64,000 bases of DNA from JAGVSR01 sp964458265 (GTDB lineage Bacteria; Pseudomonadota; Alphaproteobacteria; Rhizobiales; Hyphomicrobiaceae), in NCBI GenBank assembly GCA_964458265.1, contig CAYWIF010000017.1, positions 3,530 through 67,529 on the forward strand, given 5' to 3'. The translations under genes were made by a program, and so were the position numbers. Shown here piece after piece: positions 1 through 7,862 of this stretch; position 1 is the stretch's first letter; the number at the start of each line of letters is the position of its first letter. The notes under the pieces were generated by a model, which searched no databases, had not been told where the DNA came from, and worked only from the letters and a program-made list of their open reading frames with translations.

Positions 1-86
1 AGCGCGAGCCAGGCTTCTCGTGTCGCTTCCGTGAACCCCGCGGCGAGCGGCATGACGGGCGCGTCTGTCGAAGTCGGTTCGGTCAT
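1..86 (-). CDS. Methylmalonyl-CoA mutase small subunit, N-terminal fragment
   Basis: A reading frame starting at an ATG (position 86, minus strand) stays open to the window edge and gives 28 residues ending in PLAAGFTEATREAWLA. The pattern PLAA-F-xATRExWLA resembles the extreme N-terminus of the small (beta) subunit of heterodimeric adenosylcobalamin-dependent methylmalonyl-CoA mutase, where this arm precedes the barrel domain and packs on the large subunit. That enzyme interconverts methylmalonyl-CoA and succinyl-CoA. No clear Shine-Dalgarno sequence precedes the start. Only about 4 percent of the protein is visible, so the family call rests on this short motif alone; the gene would continue leftwards out of the window. 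Confidence 0.5.
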   Translation of the reverse strand, partial: MTEPTSTDAPVMPLAAGFTEATREAWLA

Positions 87-391
87 CGCAGGTTGTCCAT
101 CGATCGAGGGATCCACTGGCAGACAAATGGCCTGCGAGCGGTTCCGGGCTTGGGCAGTCTATAGGTGCAAGCTGCGGGCTTCGCATTCAAAAAACGGTCA
201 TACAGCGCTCGGTGCGACGCCGCGTCGAAGCAGAAAGTGTTTCGCGACAGGGCCCATCAGTGAGCCATGCAACCGGGGTTTGCAATGGCGGGGTTTGCGT
301 GCCAAGAGGGTCGCATTGGTGGAGGCGGCGAGTCGGGGATCGGCTCACCGCGCTTCGCCGATAAGCCCTTGGAATGCGGAGTGGCGGACCG
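87..391. other. Divergent intergenic region
   Basis: About 305 bases separate the leftward mutase fragment from the rightward ATPase gene. Overlapping frames on both strands are open here but none has family resemblance or a ribosome binding site. It presumably holds two divergent promoters; I could not pick out a convincing -35/-10 pair. Confidence 0.4.
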
Positions 392-1903
392 ATGAGCGAG
401 CAGGTTTTGCAGGACGGGAAGATCTTTGTCGGGCGGAGCATCAAGCCCGAATATCTCGATCTGAAACTCGCCAACCGGCACGGTCTCGTCACCGGTGCGA
501 CCGGGACGGGCAAGACCGTGACGCTGCAGGTGCTGGCCGAGGGGTTTTCTGCCGCCGGCGTGCCGGTATTCGCCGCCGACATCAAGGGCGACCTTTCCGG
601 CATCGCGGCGGTTGGCGAGCCGAAGGATTTTCTCGTCAAGCGGGCCGGCGATGTCGGCCTCGGCGATGATTACAAGAACCGCGCCTATCCATCGATTTTC
701 TGGGATGTATTCGGCGAACAGGGACATCCGATCCGCGCCACGGTGCAGGACATGGGGCCGCTGCTGCTCTCGCGCCTCTTGGAACTCAATGAAGTCCAGG
801 AAGGGGTGCTCAACATCGCTTTCCGGGTGGCGGCGGACGAAAAAATGCCGCTGCTCGATTTGAAGGATCTGCGCTCGCTGATGAACAACATCGCGGAGCG
901 GTCGAAGGAGATCGGCGCGAAGTACGGGAACGTGGCGACAACGTCGATCGGCTCGATCCAGCGGCGCTTTCTGGTGCTGGAAGAACAGGGCGCTGATCAG
1001 TTTTTCGGTGAGCCGGCGCTCGACATCATGGACTTCATCCGCCTGGCGCCCGACGGGCGGGGCGTGATCAGCCTGCTCGCCGCCGACAGGTTGATGGAAC
1101 GGCCGCGCCTCTACGCGACGTTCCTACTCTGGATGCTGTCGAAGCTCTGGATGACGTTGCCGGAAGTCGGCGATCAGCCCAAGCCCAAGCTCGTGTTCTT
1201 CTTCGATGAGGCGCATCTGCTCTTCAATGAAGCGCCTAAGGCGCTGCTGGAGCGCATCGAGCAGGTCGCGCGGCTCATCCGCTCCAAGGGCGTCGGCGTC
1301 TATTTCATTACGCAGAACCCGATGGACGTTCCCAATTCTGTCTCCGCACAGTTGGGCAACCGCGTGCAACACGCGCTGCGGGCCTTCACGCCCCAGGAAC
1401 AAAAGGCGGTGAAAGCTGCCGCGACGACGTTCAGGAAGAACCCCGATCTCGACACCGAAAAGGTGATCATGGAATTGAAGGTCGGCGAAGCGCTGGTGTC
1501 GATGCTCGAAAATAAGGGCGAACCGTCGATGGTGCAGCGGACGCTGATCCGCCCGCCTGAGGCGCGGCTTGGTCCTGTTTCGAAGGACGAACGCCTGAGC
1601 GTTATCGAATATAGCCCCGTCTATGGAAAGTACGAGGAAGCCGTCGATCGCGAAAGCGCGCATGAAATCCTGACGAAGCGGACCGAGGCGGCTGCGCAGG
1701 AGGCCAACGCGGGCGAAGGCGGAAGCTGGACCGACGTTATCCTGGGCGGTGGGTCCGCGACCGGCAGCAAGACTGGAACGCGGCGCGGCCAGCAGGGCAT
1801 GGGTGACATGATCGGCAAGGAACTGCAGCGGTCGCTTTCGCGCACGATTGCGACCACGATCAAGAACATCATCGTCGGCTCGATCAAGGGCGGCCGGCGC
1901 TAA
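392..1903 (+). CDS. HerA-like / DUF853 (YjgR-type) P-loop ATPase
   Basis: A 503-residue protein of the DUF853 family, related to HerA/FtsK-type hexameric ATPases. The Walker A motif GATGTGKTVT is near residue 35 and a Walker B run KLVFFFDEAHLLF near residue 267. A conserved segment YFITQNPMDVPNSV follows, where these ATPases carry their sensor residues. The C-terminal tail (about residues 430-503) is polar and Gly/Ala-rich with a basic end. The cellular role of the family is not established. I chose the ATG at 392 because GGAG lies at 378-381; an in-frame ATG at 374 would add six residues. No signal peptide is visible, so it is probably cytoplasmic. Confidence 0.85.
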   Translation: MSEQVLQDGKIFVGRSIKPEYLDLKLANRHGLVTGATGTGKTVTLQVLAEGFSAAGVPVFAADIKGDLSGIAAVGEPKDFLVKRAGDVGLGDDYKNRAYPSIFWDVFGEQGHPIRATVQDMGPLLLSRLLELNEVQEGVLNIAFRVAADEKMPLLDLKDLRSLMNNIAERSKEIGAKYGNVATTSIGSIQRRFLVLEEQGADQFFGEPALDIMDFIRLAPDGRGVISLLAADRLMERPRLYATFLLWMLSKLWMTLPEVGDQPKPKLVFFFDEAHLLFNEAPKALLERIEQVARLIRSKGVGVYFITQNPMDVPNSVSAQLGNRVQHALRAFTPQEQKAVKAAATTFRKNPDLDTEKVIMELKVGEALVSMLENKGEPSMVQRTLIRPPEARLGPVSKDERLSVIEYSPVYGKYEEAVDRESAHEILTKRTEAAAQEANAGEGGSWTDVILGGGSATGSKTGTRRGQQGMGDMIGKELQRSLSRTIATTIKNIIVGSIKGGRR

Positions 1904-1985
1904 CTCAATTTGACCGGGGTCAAAGTGGCAGCGGCCCAGTTCGGCGCATGTTGTCCGCTCACGTTTGCCAACGGGAGCCCGGGCC

Positions 1986-2312
1986 ATGTCTCGATACGTC
2001 ATCGCGGTTGGGATGCTGGTTTGTGCCTGCGCCGTTGCGCATGCCGATGATGCCGCCATGATCGCGAAGGGGCGTGCGTTGGTCGAAGCCAATTGCGCGC
2101 GGTGCCACGCCATCGGCCGTGACGACGCCAGCCCGCATGACAAGGCGCCGCCGTTTCGCGACGTGGTGAAGATCTATCCCAGCGAAAACTTGGCCGAAGC
2201 GCTCGCGGAAGGCATTGTGTCCGGCCATCCGGATATGCCGGTGTTCAAGTTCGAGCCACCGGAAATCGAAGCTTTCCTGGGCTATCTGAACAGCTTATCC
2301 GAAAGCCCCTGA
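1986..2312 (+). CDS. Small periplasmic c-type cytochrome
   Basis: A 108-residue protein with a Sec signal peptide (hydrophobic segment about residues 4-18, cleavage probably after AHA) and a single haem c site CARCH near residue 37. A downstream methionine in a GHPDMPVF context is a good axial-ligand candidate, as in class I cytochromes c. It is likely a periplasmic electron carrier. ATG 1986 is preferred over 1965 because it begins directly with the signal sequence. It lies about 80 bases after the HerA-like gene on the same strand; a functional link is not apparent. The partner dehydrogenase or oxidase cannot be named from the sequence. Confidence 0.8.
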   Translation: MSRYVIAVGMLVCACAVAHADDAAMIAKGRALVEANCARCHAIGRDDASPHDKAPPFRDVVKIYPSENLAEALAEGIVSGHPDMPVFKFEPPEIEAFLGYLNSLSESP

Positions 2313-2409
2313 AGTTAAACCCAGCATGAACGCGCAGTTCAGAGGGAATTCAGGCGGCGGACGGCACAGTGCGTCTCATCGGTCAAACCTCTAACCGGAG
2401 ACGCGTCCC

Positions 2410-2751
2410 ATGAAACTTCTGATCGGTGCCATCGCAACTGCCGCCGTGATGTCCACTTCGATGGCGCCAGCCAAGGCCGCGAGCTACAGCTGCATGGAAC
2501 TGGAAGGCCGGCCGGCCGCCGAGGTGCGCGTGTGTCAGAACCGCTGGCTCGGCAATCTCGACGAGCGCATGGACAGCTGGTATCGCCGCGCTCTTGAGCG
2601 GGCGCGCTATTTCGATCAGACAGGCCAGGTGCGGGGCGACCAGCGGTCCTGGATCGCACAGCGCAACGCCTGCGGCTCGAGCTTCTTTTGCATTCGCCGC
2701 GCTTACATCAACCGCATTCGCGTGCTGAAGAACTACGTCGAACACGTTTGA
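2410..2751 (+). CDS. Secreted small protein, LprI/DUF1311-like
   Basis: A 113-residue protein with a cleavable signal peptide (about residues 1-24, ending APAKA). The mature part begins SYSCMELEGRPAAE and contains an arrangement of Cys, Trp and a central helix (LDERMDSWYRRALERA) followed by QRSWIAQRNACG. This resembles the LprI N-terminal / DUF1311 domain, in which QRxWxxxRxxxC is the hallmark and conserved cysteines form disulfides. Members include a mycobacterial lysozyme inhibitor, but function varies. A GGAG sequence sits just ahead of ATG 2410. It is monocistronic, with the patatin gene convergent downstream. Confidence 0.65.
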   Translation: MKLLIGAIATAAVMSTSMAPAKAASYSCMELEGRPAAEVRVCQNRWLGNLDERMDSWYRRALERARYFDQTGQVRGDQRSWIAQRNACGSSFFCIRRAYINRIRVLKNYVEHV

Positions 2752-2928
2752 TTGCGCGCTGCGGGCCGGCTCCAGGCGAGCCGGTCCCTCATGCGGTTGG
2801 CAATGGCGTTTTCTGTTGAATGATCGATGGCGGTCCGCAAGCGCGGCCAAAATTCATCTGCAAGAAGATAGAAATTATCGCTTGCTGGATGCTTGCCTGG
2901 GTCGCCATGCGAGGTGGCGTGATGATTG

Positions 2929-4332
2929 TTATTGCGAGCCAGTTTCGATGGACGACAGGCGGTCCATGGCGACGGGCTTGGGCGGCGCGGTTTCTGGAGT
3001 GGGTTCCGCAGGAGGTTGGTCGCCGGCCGGCGGTTGTGCTGCGGCGGGATTTTCGGGCTGCGTGATTGCGTCAGGTGCGGGCTTCGGTTTGGCGACGCGG
3101 GCCGGGGCATCGTCCGGTATGTCGATTGGCTTTTTGCGCCATTCCTTGGCTTTGCCGATGCGGACGCCTTCCTCGAAGAGCGCGCGCTGGTAGTCGAGAT
3201 CGAATTTTTCCGTGTAGGCGTGCTTGAAGTCGGCGGGTATGGCGACCGAGTTGAAGTCGGCGCCAGCGTCCTTCGCCATGCGGTAGATGCGGTAGTTGTC
3301 GCCCTTGTGCTGGTAGAGCATGAGCGCGTTGATGCTTTCGCCGGCGATCTGGAAGGTCGATGGCTTAACGGCACCGAACTGCGGTGTCATCTTGCCGTTG
3401 TGAACCAGGTACAGGCGGCGCTGCGGCGGCTTTGGATAGAGCACGTCGAAAGCCTTGAAGGGCAGGTTCACGGGCGTCACGTAGATTTGCCGCGTGACGC
3501 CGCCATCGACGTGCATCTCGTCGTAGATCTTTCCGTCGGCGCGCACTTTGATATTCACCGGCGGGAAGAGGCCAGGGATCGCGGCGGATGCGACAATCAC
3601 GTCGCGGAAGAGTTGCACGGCTTCCGGATTGTCGTAGTGGCGTGCGATGGCGCCCATGTTCCAGACGACGGGCCGCTTCGCGTCGAGATTGGTGGTTCCG
3701 ACGGTCAGCAGACGGCCGCGCTCGTATTCTTGCGAGACGGCTTTCAGGAAATCTCGGTCGACGTACTTTGCCACCAACTTGCGCAGTGGCCCCGTGTCGG
3801 CAAGTGCCTGACCGCCGAGAAGACCGTTGACGATCTGGGGAACAACCAGCTCGTCGGTTTTGTATTCCGTCCAGATTTCGCGCATCTGGCCGTCGTATTT
3901 CGGACCGAGGAAGGCGAATGGCGCGATGATCGAGCCGGCGGACACGCCCGTCACATGCTCGAACTCGGGACGGTCGCCGCGCGCCGTCCAGCCAGTGAGC
4001 ACGCCCGCGCCGAACGCGCCGTCCGATCCGCCACCCGACAAGGCGAGAACGTCGATCTGCGTGCGGCCGTTGACGAGTGGCGCGCTGGAACCAAGCTTCG
4101 GAATGCCCTGGAGTTGTTCAGCGTAGGTCTTTTTCAGATCCTTGGGCGCTTCATCCGCCCAGAACCGGGCACCCTTGATGTTGGGGATGTTGGCCGTTTC
4201 TGCGGCGGACGCCGTCGGGACTGGGCTGCGCTCGATCGCGCCCGCGCAGCCGCCCAGGAGCGCCGCCGCAACGCTAAATCCAACGATGACGGCTAGCGCC
4301 CGCAAGAGTACCCCCGACACATCCCACTGCAA
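2929..4332 (-). CDS. Patatin-like phospholipase, predicted lipoprotein
   Basis: A 467-residue protein with an N-terminal lipoprotein signal (hydrophobic stretch then LLGGC), so it is probably anchored in a membrane facing the periplasm. The patatin fold is indicated by the oxyanion loop SGGGSDGAFGAG, the nucleophile elbow GVSAGS near residue 131 and the catalytic aspartate motif DGG near residue 275, which together give a Ser-Asp dyad. These enzymes hydrolyse acyl esters of phospholipids. The C-terminal 60 residues are proline-rich and low complexity. The frame starts at a TTG (4332); an internal GTG or TTG start is possible because no strong Shine-Dalgarno is visible. It converges with the LprI-like gene. 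Confidence 0.8.
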   Translation of the reverse strand: MQWDVSGVLLRALAVIVGFSVAAALLGGCAGAIERSPVPTASAAETANIPNIKGARFWADEAPKDLKKTYAEQLQGIPKLGSSAPLVNGRTQIDVLALSGGGSDGAFGAGVLTGWTARGDRPEFEHVTGVSAGSIIAPFAFLGPKYDGQMREIWTEYKTDELVVPQIVNGLLGGQALADTGPLRKLVAKYVDRDFLKAVSQEYERGRLLTVGTTNLDAKRPVVWNMGAIARHYDNPEAVQLFRDVIVASAAIPGLFPPVNIKVRADGKIYDEMHVDGGVTRQIYVTPVNLPFKAFDVLYPKPPQRRLYLVHNGKMTPQFGAVKPSTFQIAGESINALMLYQHKGDNYRIYRMAKDAGADFNSVAIPADFKHAYTEKFDLDYQRALFEEGVRIGKAKEWRKKPIDIPDDAPARVAKPKPAPDAITQPENPAAAQPPAGDQPPAEPTPETAPPKPVAMDRLSSIETGSQ

Positions 4333-4406
4333 TTGGGCTTAGCATACGTATGAATGCTAACAAATTGGATGAAGCAGGCCGGAGTGCGGCGGGAGGGGAC
4401 GGATGC

Positions 4407-4435
4407 AAAAAAGCCACCCGGCTCGCGGGTGGCTC
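4407..4435 (-). terminator. Rho-independent terminator of sodB
   Basis: Read on the minus strand, a 9-bp stem AGCCACCCG / CGGGTGGCT with a 5-nt loop is followed directly by a run of T (plus-strand A-run 4407-4412). It lies about 30 bases past the sodB stop. Confidence 0.85.
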
Positions 4436-4464
4436 TTGAAATTGCACGGTAAATTGACCTTTGT

Positions 4465-5055
4465 TCAACCCATCATCTGGTCCACGTATTCCCAATTGAC
4501 CAAGTTGTCGAACCAGGCTTCGAGGTATTTCGGGCGCGCATTGCGATAATCGATGTAATAGCTGTGCTCCCAAACATCGACGCCGAGGATCGGCTGGGCG
4601 CCGTGCATGAGCGGATTTTCGCCGTTGGGGGTCTTGGGGATTTCGAGCTTGCCGTCGCGAAGAGCGAGCCAAGCCCAGCCCGAGCCGAATTGGGTGGTCC
4701 CGGCATTGAGGAAATCAGCGCGTACCTTGTCGAAGCCGCCATATTCGCCGACAAGGCGCTCCAGGCGGCCCGGCAGTTTCTTGCCACCGCCGTTCGGTTT
4801 CATCCAGTTCCAAAAGTGAATGTGATTGTAGTGCTGGCCGACGTTGTTCACGAGGCCCGCATTCTTGGCGTTGTAGGCGGCCACGCAAATTTCTTCGATG
4901 GATTTGCCTTCCAGGCCGGAGCCGGCGATGAGCTTGTTGCCGTTATCGACGTATGCCTGGTGATGCTTGTCGTGGTGGAACTGCAGGGTTTCCGCGGACA
5001 TATAAGGCTGGAGAGCATCATAGGCATAGGGAAGTTCGGGCAGCTTGAATGTCAT
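4465..5055 (-). CDS. sodB: Superoxide dismutase [Fe/Mn]
   Basis: A 196-residue cytoplasmic superoxide dismutase that disproportionates superoxide to oxygen and hydrogen peroxide. The N-terminal helical hairpin has FHHDKHHQAYVD with the first metal-ligand His. A second His lies in HYNHIHFWNWM, and the C-terminal metal-binding motif is DVWEHSYYIDYRNARP, supplying Asp and His. Length matches the family. Whether iron or manganese is used cannot be decided by eye. The start at 5055 is preceded by GGAGA in the mRNA; upstream in-frame codons have no such site. A strong terminator follows the gene, so it is monocistronic. A possible structured RNA lies about 210 bases upstream on the same strand. Confidence 0.95.
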   Translation of the reverse strand: MTFKLPELPYAYDALQPYMSAETLQFHHDKHHQAYVDNGNKLIAGSGLEGKSIEEICVAAYNAKNAGLVNNVGQHYNHIHFWNWMKPNGGGKKLPGRLERLVGEYGGFDKVRADFLNAGTTQFGSGWAWLALRDGKLEIPKTPNGENPLMHGAQPILGVDVWEHSYYIDYRNARPKYLEAWFDNLVNWEYVDQMMG

Positions 5056-5652
5056 CGGAATCTCCACTGGAAAGGGCGGGGTGGCGCGGGACGTGCCCGA
5101 ACCACGGGCAAGGGGCGGGTTGGCGGCGCGCAACGTAGCCGTGCCGCTCTAGCGAAACAAGTCTTGGGAGAATTGGGTTCCCGCGGCGACACGTAATGTT
5201 GCCGGTTCGAGACGGGAGCGACGGCTGAGGGCGGGGCGAATTGCCGATCGATGCCGCGGGCGGTCGCGAAAAAGGAGGCGCCCCGACCCTGAACGGAGCG
5301 CCCCCTTGGATCACGCCGGGGAAGTCTAGATTTCAGGGTCCGGCCAGAATGGCGGATGAGCACTGAACACGTTCTGAATGTCGTGTTCATCTGAGGTTCA
5401 TCGGCCGATCCGAGAAAAGTGGGCGTCGGCGCGCGCGCGTTAGCCTGTACCCTTCACCATTCGTACGAATGCGGGGGTCTTCAACCGTTGCTGGGTGTTG
5501 CTCTTTCCGGTCGCCTAGCGCCAAGTAGGGTAGCGGCATTAATTTGCAATTCCGGCTTGGCACCCAAATGCTGCAAAACGCCCGCCGACGGATTTCGGGC
5601 GGCCCCGCCGTTCCTGATGCGCACTTCGTTCGATCGCAGATGAAAGTTCTCC
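5056..5652. other. Long divergent intergenic region between sodB and the MacAB-type operon
   Basis: Nearly 600 bases with no convincing protein gene. Short open frames on both strands lack ribosome binding sites and family resemblance. The region contains three consecutive inverted repeats (5277-5302, 5339-5354, 5365-5388) on the sodB side, described separately as a candidate RNA. Confidence 0.5.
5265..5392 (-). ncRNA. Candidate small RNA or sodB leader RNA with an intrinsic terminator
   Basis: Read on the minus strand there are three hairpins in order. The first has arms GAACACG / CGTGTTC (5365-5388), the second CCGCCA / TGGCCGG (5339-5354), and the third is a GC-rich stem GGCGCTCCG / CGGGGCGCC (5277-5302, one G-U pair), followed shortly by TTTTT (plus-strand 5269-5273). 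The last has the form of an intrinsic terminator, yet no protein gene ends here. Either a free-standing sRNA of about 120 nt or a premature terminator in the sodB leader would explain it. I recognise no Rfam family and see no clear promoter. Confidence 0.35.
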
Positions 5653-7122
5653 ATGTCTACGCGCCTCAGCCGTCTGTTCACGCTCGCCGTCCCGGTCGCC
5701 CTCGCGATCGGCGGCATTGCATGGTTCTTGAACATCGGCCGGCCGGCGGAGCCGCGCTACGATTATGAGACGGCAACGGTTGAGACAGGGACGATCCGGC
5801 GGATCGTGTCGACGTCGGGGCCGGTGCGCGCGCTGGTGACGGTCAGCGTGGGATCGTATCTCTCGGGACCGGTCGAGGCGGTCAACGTCGACTTCAATTC
5901 GGAGGTGAAGCCCGGCGACGTCCTGGCCAAGCTCGACCGCCGCACGTTTGCCGCCAAGGTGGCGGAAGCGGAAGCGAACCTGCTGGCTGCGCAGGCCGCG
6001 CTGACCAACCAGAAGGCGGCGCTGATCAAGGCCGAAGCGGTGCTGCGCAACGCGGAGCGGACAATCGAGCGGCAGCGCTCGCTGGCGCAGAAGCGTTTCG
6101 CCAGCGAGCAGACCCTCGATAACGCCGTTCGCGACCGCGATGTGGCCAAGGCGGAAATCTCGGTCGTCAATGCGCAGATCGAGACAGCGGAAGCGACCAT
6201 CGTGCAGCGCAAAGCTGCGTTAGAGAGCGCGCAGGTCGATCTGGAGCGGTCGGAGATCAAGTCGCCGATCAGCGGGACGGTCATTTCGCGCTCGGTCGAT
6301 CCGGGGCAGACGGTGGCGTCCAGCTTCCAGGCCCCAGAACTGTTCAAGATCGCGCAGGATCTGTCGCGCATCCGAATTGAAGCGCAGGTGAATGAGGCGG
6401 ACGTCGGCTCCATTGCCGAGGGCAATCCGGTGACGTTCAGCGTCGATGCCTATCCGGATCGCGAGTTTGAGGGCCGCGTGACGCAGATCCGGTTGGCCGC
6501 GACGGAAATCAACAATGTGGTGACTTATACGGTCATTATCGAGGCCGCGAACGAGGACCGCCGCTTGTTTCCGGGCATGACGGCGAACGTGCGCATCGAA
6601 AGCGCGCGGCGCGACGGCGTGCTTCGAGTTTCGAACGACGCGTTGCGGTTCCGGCCGCGCGGTGAACAGGCGGAAGCGGAAGGCCGGGGCGGCGGCGCAG
6701 AAAACCGGGCTTTGAGAACGGTGGAGCGGCTCAAGGGCGAATTGGAACTGACGGCGGAGCAGACCGAGAACTTGAAGTCCGAAGTCGAAGCCATCATCGC
6801 AGAAACACGCGCCTCGGCGCAGAGCGGTGGGTTCGGGCCGGCACAGTTCGATGCTTCGGCATTTCGCATGAAGCTCAACATGCGCATCGAGCAGGCGATC
6901 GTGCCGACGATGAGCGAGGCGCAGCAGCGGAATTACGATCGCTGGAAGAAAGGCCGCGAAGGCACGCGCGCTGCCACGCTGTGGGTGCTCGATGCCGCGG
7001 GGCAGCCCGAGCGGCGGATGGCTCGCGTCGGCTTGGCAGACGATCAGTTCACCGAGGTTGTGGGCGGAAGCGTCAAGGAAGGCGATAAACTGATCGTACG
7101 TGTTCGCGAGGCCAGGAAATGA
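5653..7122 (+). CDS. MacA-like periplasmic adaptor (HlyD/RND-type membrane fusion protein)
   Basis: A 489-residue membrane fusion protein. It has one N-terminal membrane anchor (about residues 8-26), a biotinyl-lipoyl-like domain, a long coiled-coil hairpin (about residues 105-200) with a second lipoyl half ending EIKSPISGTVISRSVDPG, and a beta-barrel domain. This architecture matches MacA, which links an inner-membrane MacB-type ABC transporter to an outer-membrane channel. Between the barrel and the final membrane-proximal segment (about residues 337-438) is an extra helical stretch containing LTAEQTENL and MSEAQQRNYDRW. The stop overlaps the start of the ATPase gene (ATGA), so the three genes form an operon. 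The exported substrate is unknown; family members export macrolides, peptides, haem or lipids. Confidence 0.85.
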   Translation: MSTRLSRLFTLAVPVALAIGGIAWFLNIGRPAEPRYDYETATVETGTIRRIVSTSGPVRALVTVSVGSYLSGPVEAVNVDFNSEVKPGDVLAKLDRRTFAAKVAEAEANLLAAQAALTNQKAALIKAEAVLRNAERTIERQRSLAQKRFASEQTLDNAVRDRDVAKAEISVVNAQIETAEATIVQRKAALESAQVDLERSEIKSPISGTVISRSVDPGQTVASSFQAPELFKIAQDLSRIRIEAQVNEADVGSIAEGNPVTFSVDAYPDREFEGRVTQIRLAATEINNVVTYTVIIEAANEDRRLFPGMTANVRIESARRDGVLRVSNDALRFRPRGEQAEAEGRGGGAENRALRTVERLKGELELTAEQTENLKSEVEAIIAETRASAQSGGFGPAQFDASAFRMKLNMRIEQAIVPTMSEAQQRNYDRWKKGREGTRAATLWVLDAAGQPERRMARVGLADDQFTEVVGGSVKEGDKLIVRVREARK

Positions 7123-7862
7123 CACCGGCGCGGGATGTGCGGTCACGGCGCGGAAACGTCATCATAGCCGCCCGCGATGTCGTCAAACAATACAAGCTCG
7201 GTGAGCAGGAATTGCGCGCGCTCGACGGCGTCACTCTCGACATCGAGGAAGGCGACTTTGTTGCCATCATGGGCGCATCGGGTTCGGGCAAGTCGACGAT
7301 GATGAACCTGATCGGCGGGCTGGATACGCCGTCGTCGGGTAGCATGTCGATCGACGGGCGGAATATCTCCGAGTTGCCGCCGGATGAACTCGCCGACCTT
7401 CGCAACCGGACGATCGGATTTGTTTTCCAGCAGTTCAATCTGCTGGCACGGACTCCGGCGGTGCGGCAGGTGATGCTGCCGCTGCTCTATGCGCACCCAA
7501 GACCAGCCGATATGGAGGCGGAGGCGCGTCGGCGGCTCGAGCAGGTGGGGCTTGGCAATCGGATGGAGCATCTGCCCCGGCAGCTTTCGGGCGGACAACA
7601 GCAGCGCGTGGCGATTGCGCGGGCGCTGGTCAATAATCCGAAGATCCTGCTCGCCGACGAGCCGACCGGTGCGCTCGACAGCCGGACGTCCGAGGAGATC
7701 ATGCAGTTGTTCGCCGGTCTCAACCGGCAGGGCATCACGGTCGTGGTGGTGACGCACGAGGCGGATATCGCCGAGTGGGCGCGGCGGCGGATCACCTTCC
7801 GCGACGGCCGGATCATTGCTGACGAGCAGCACGCGCCACGACTCCCGGAGGCTGCGCAATGA
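7119..7862 (+). CDS. MacB-type ABC transporter, ATP-binding subunit
   Basis: A 247-residue ABC ATPase of the LolD/MacB family. Walker A GASGSGKSTM is near residue 52, the Q-loop VFQQFNLLARTP near 105, the signature LSGGQQQRVAIARAL near 155, Walker B ILLADEPTGALDS near 176 and the H-loop THEAD near 211. Unlike E. coli MacB, where ATPase and permease are fused, here they are separate proteins. The gene overlaps both neighbours by ATGA junctions, implying translational coupling. It powers the adjacent permease and adaptor. Confidence 0.92.
   Translation: MTPARDVRSRRGNVIIAARDVVKQYKLGEQELRALDGVTLDIEEGDFVAIMGASGSGKSTMMNLIGGLDTPSSGSMSIDGRNISELPPDELADLRNRTIGFVFQQFNLLARTPAVRQVMLPLLYAHPRPADMEAEARRRLEQVGLGNRMEHLPRQLSGGQQQRVAIARALVNNPKILLADEPTGALDSRTSEEIMQLFAGLNRQGITVVVVTHEADIAEWARRRITFRDGRIIADEQHAPRLPEAAQ

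Noticed and set aside
2926..4296. A 456-codon plus-strand frame opposite the patatin gene
   Set aside because: It is the complement of the patatin coding region; composition is Val/Asp/Arg-rich and shows no domain, while the minus frame carries patatin motifs and a lipobox.
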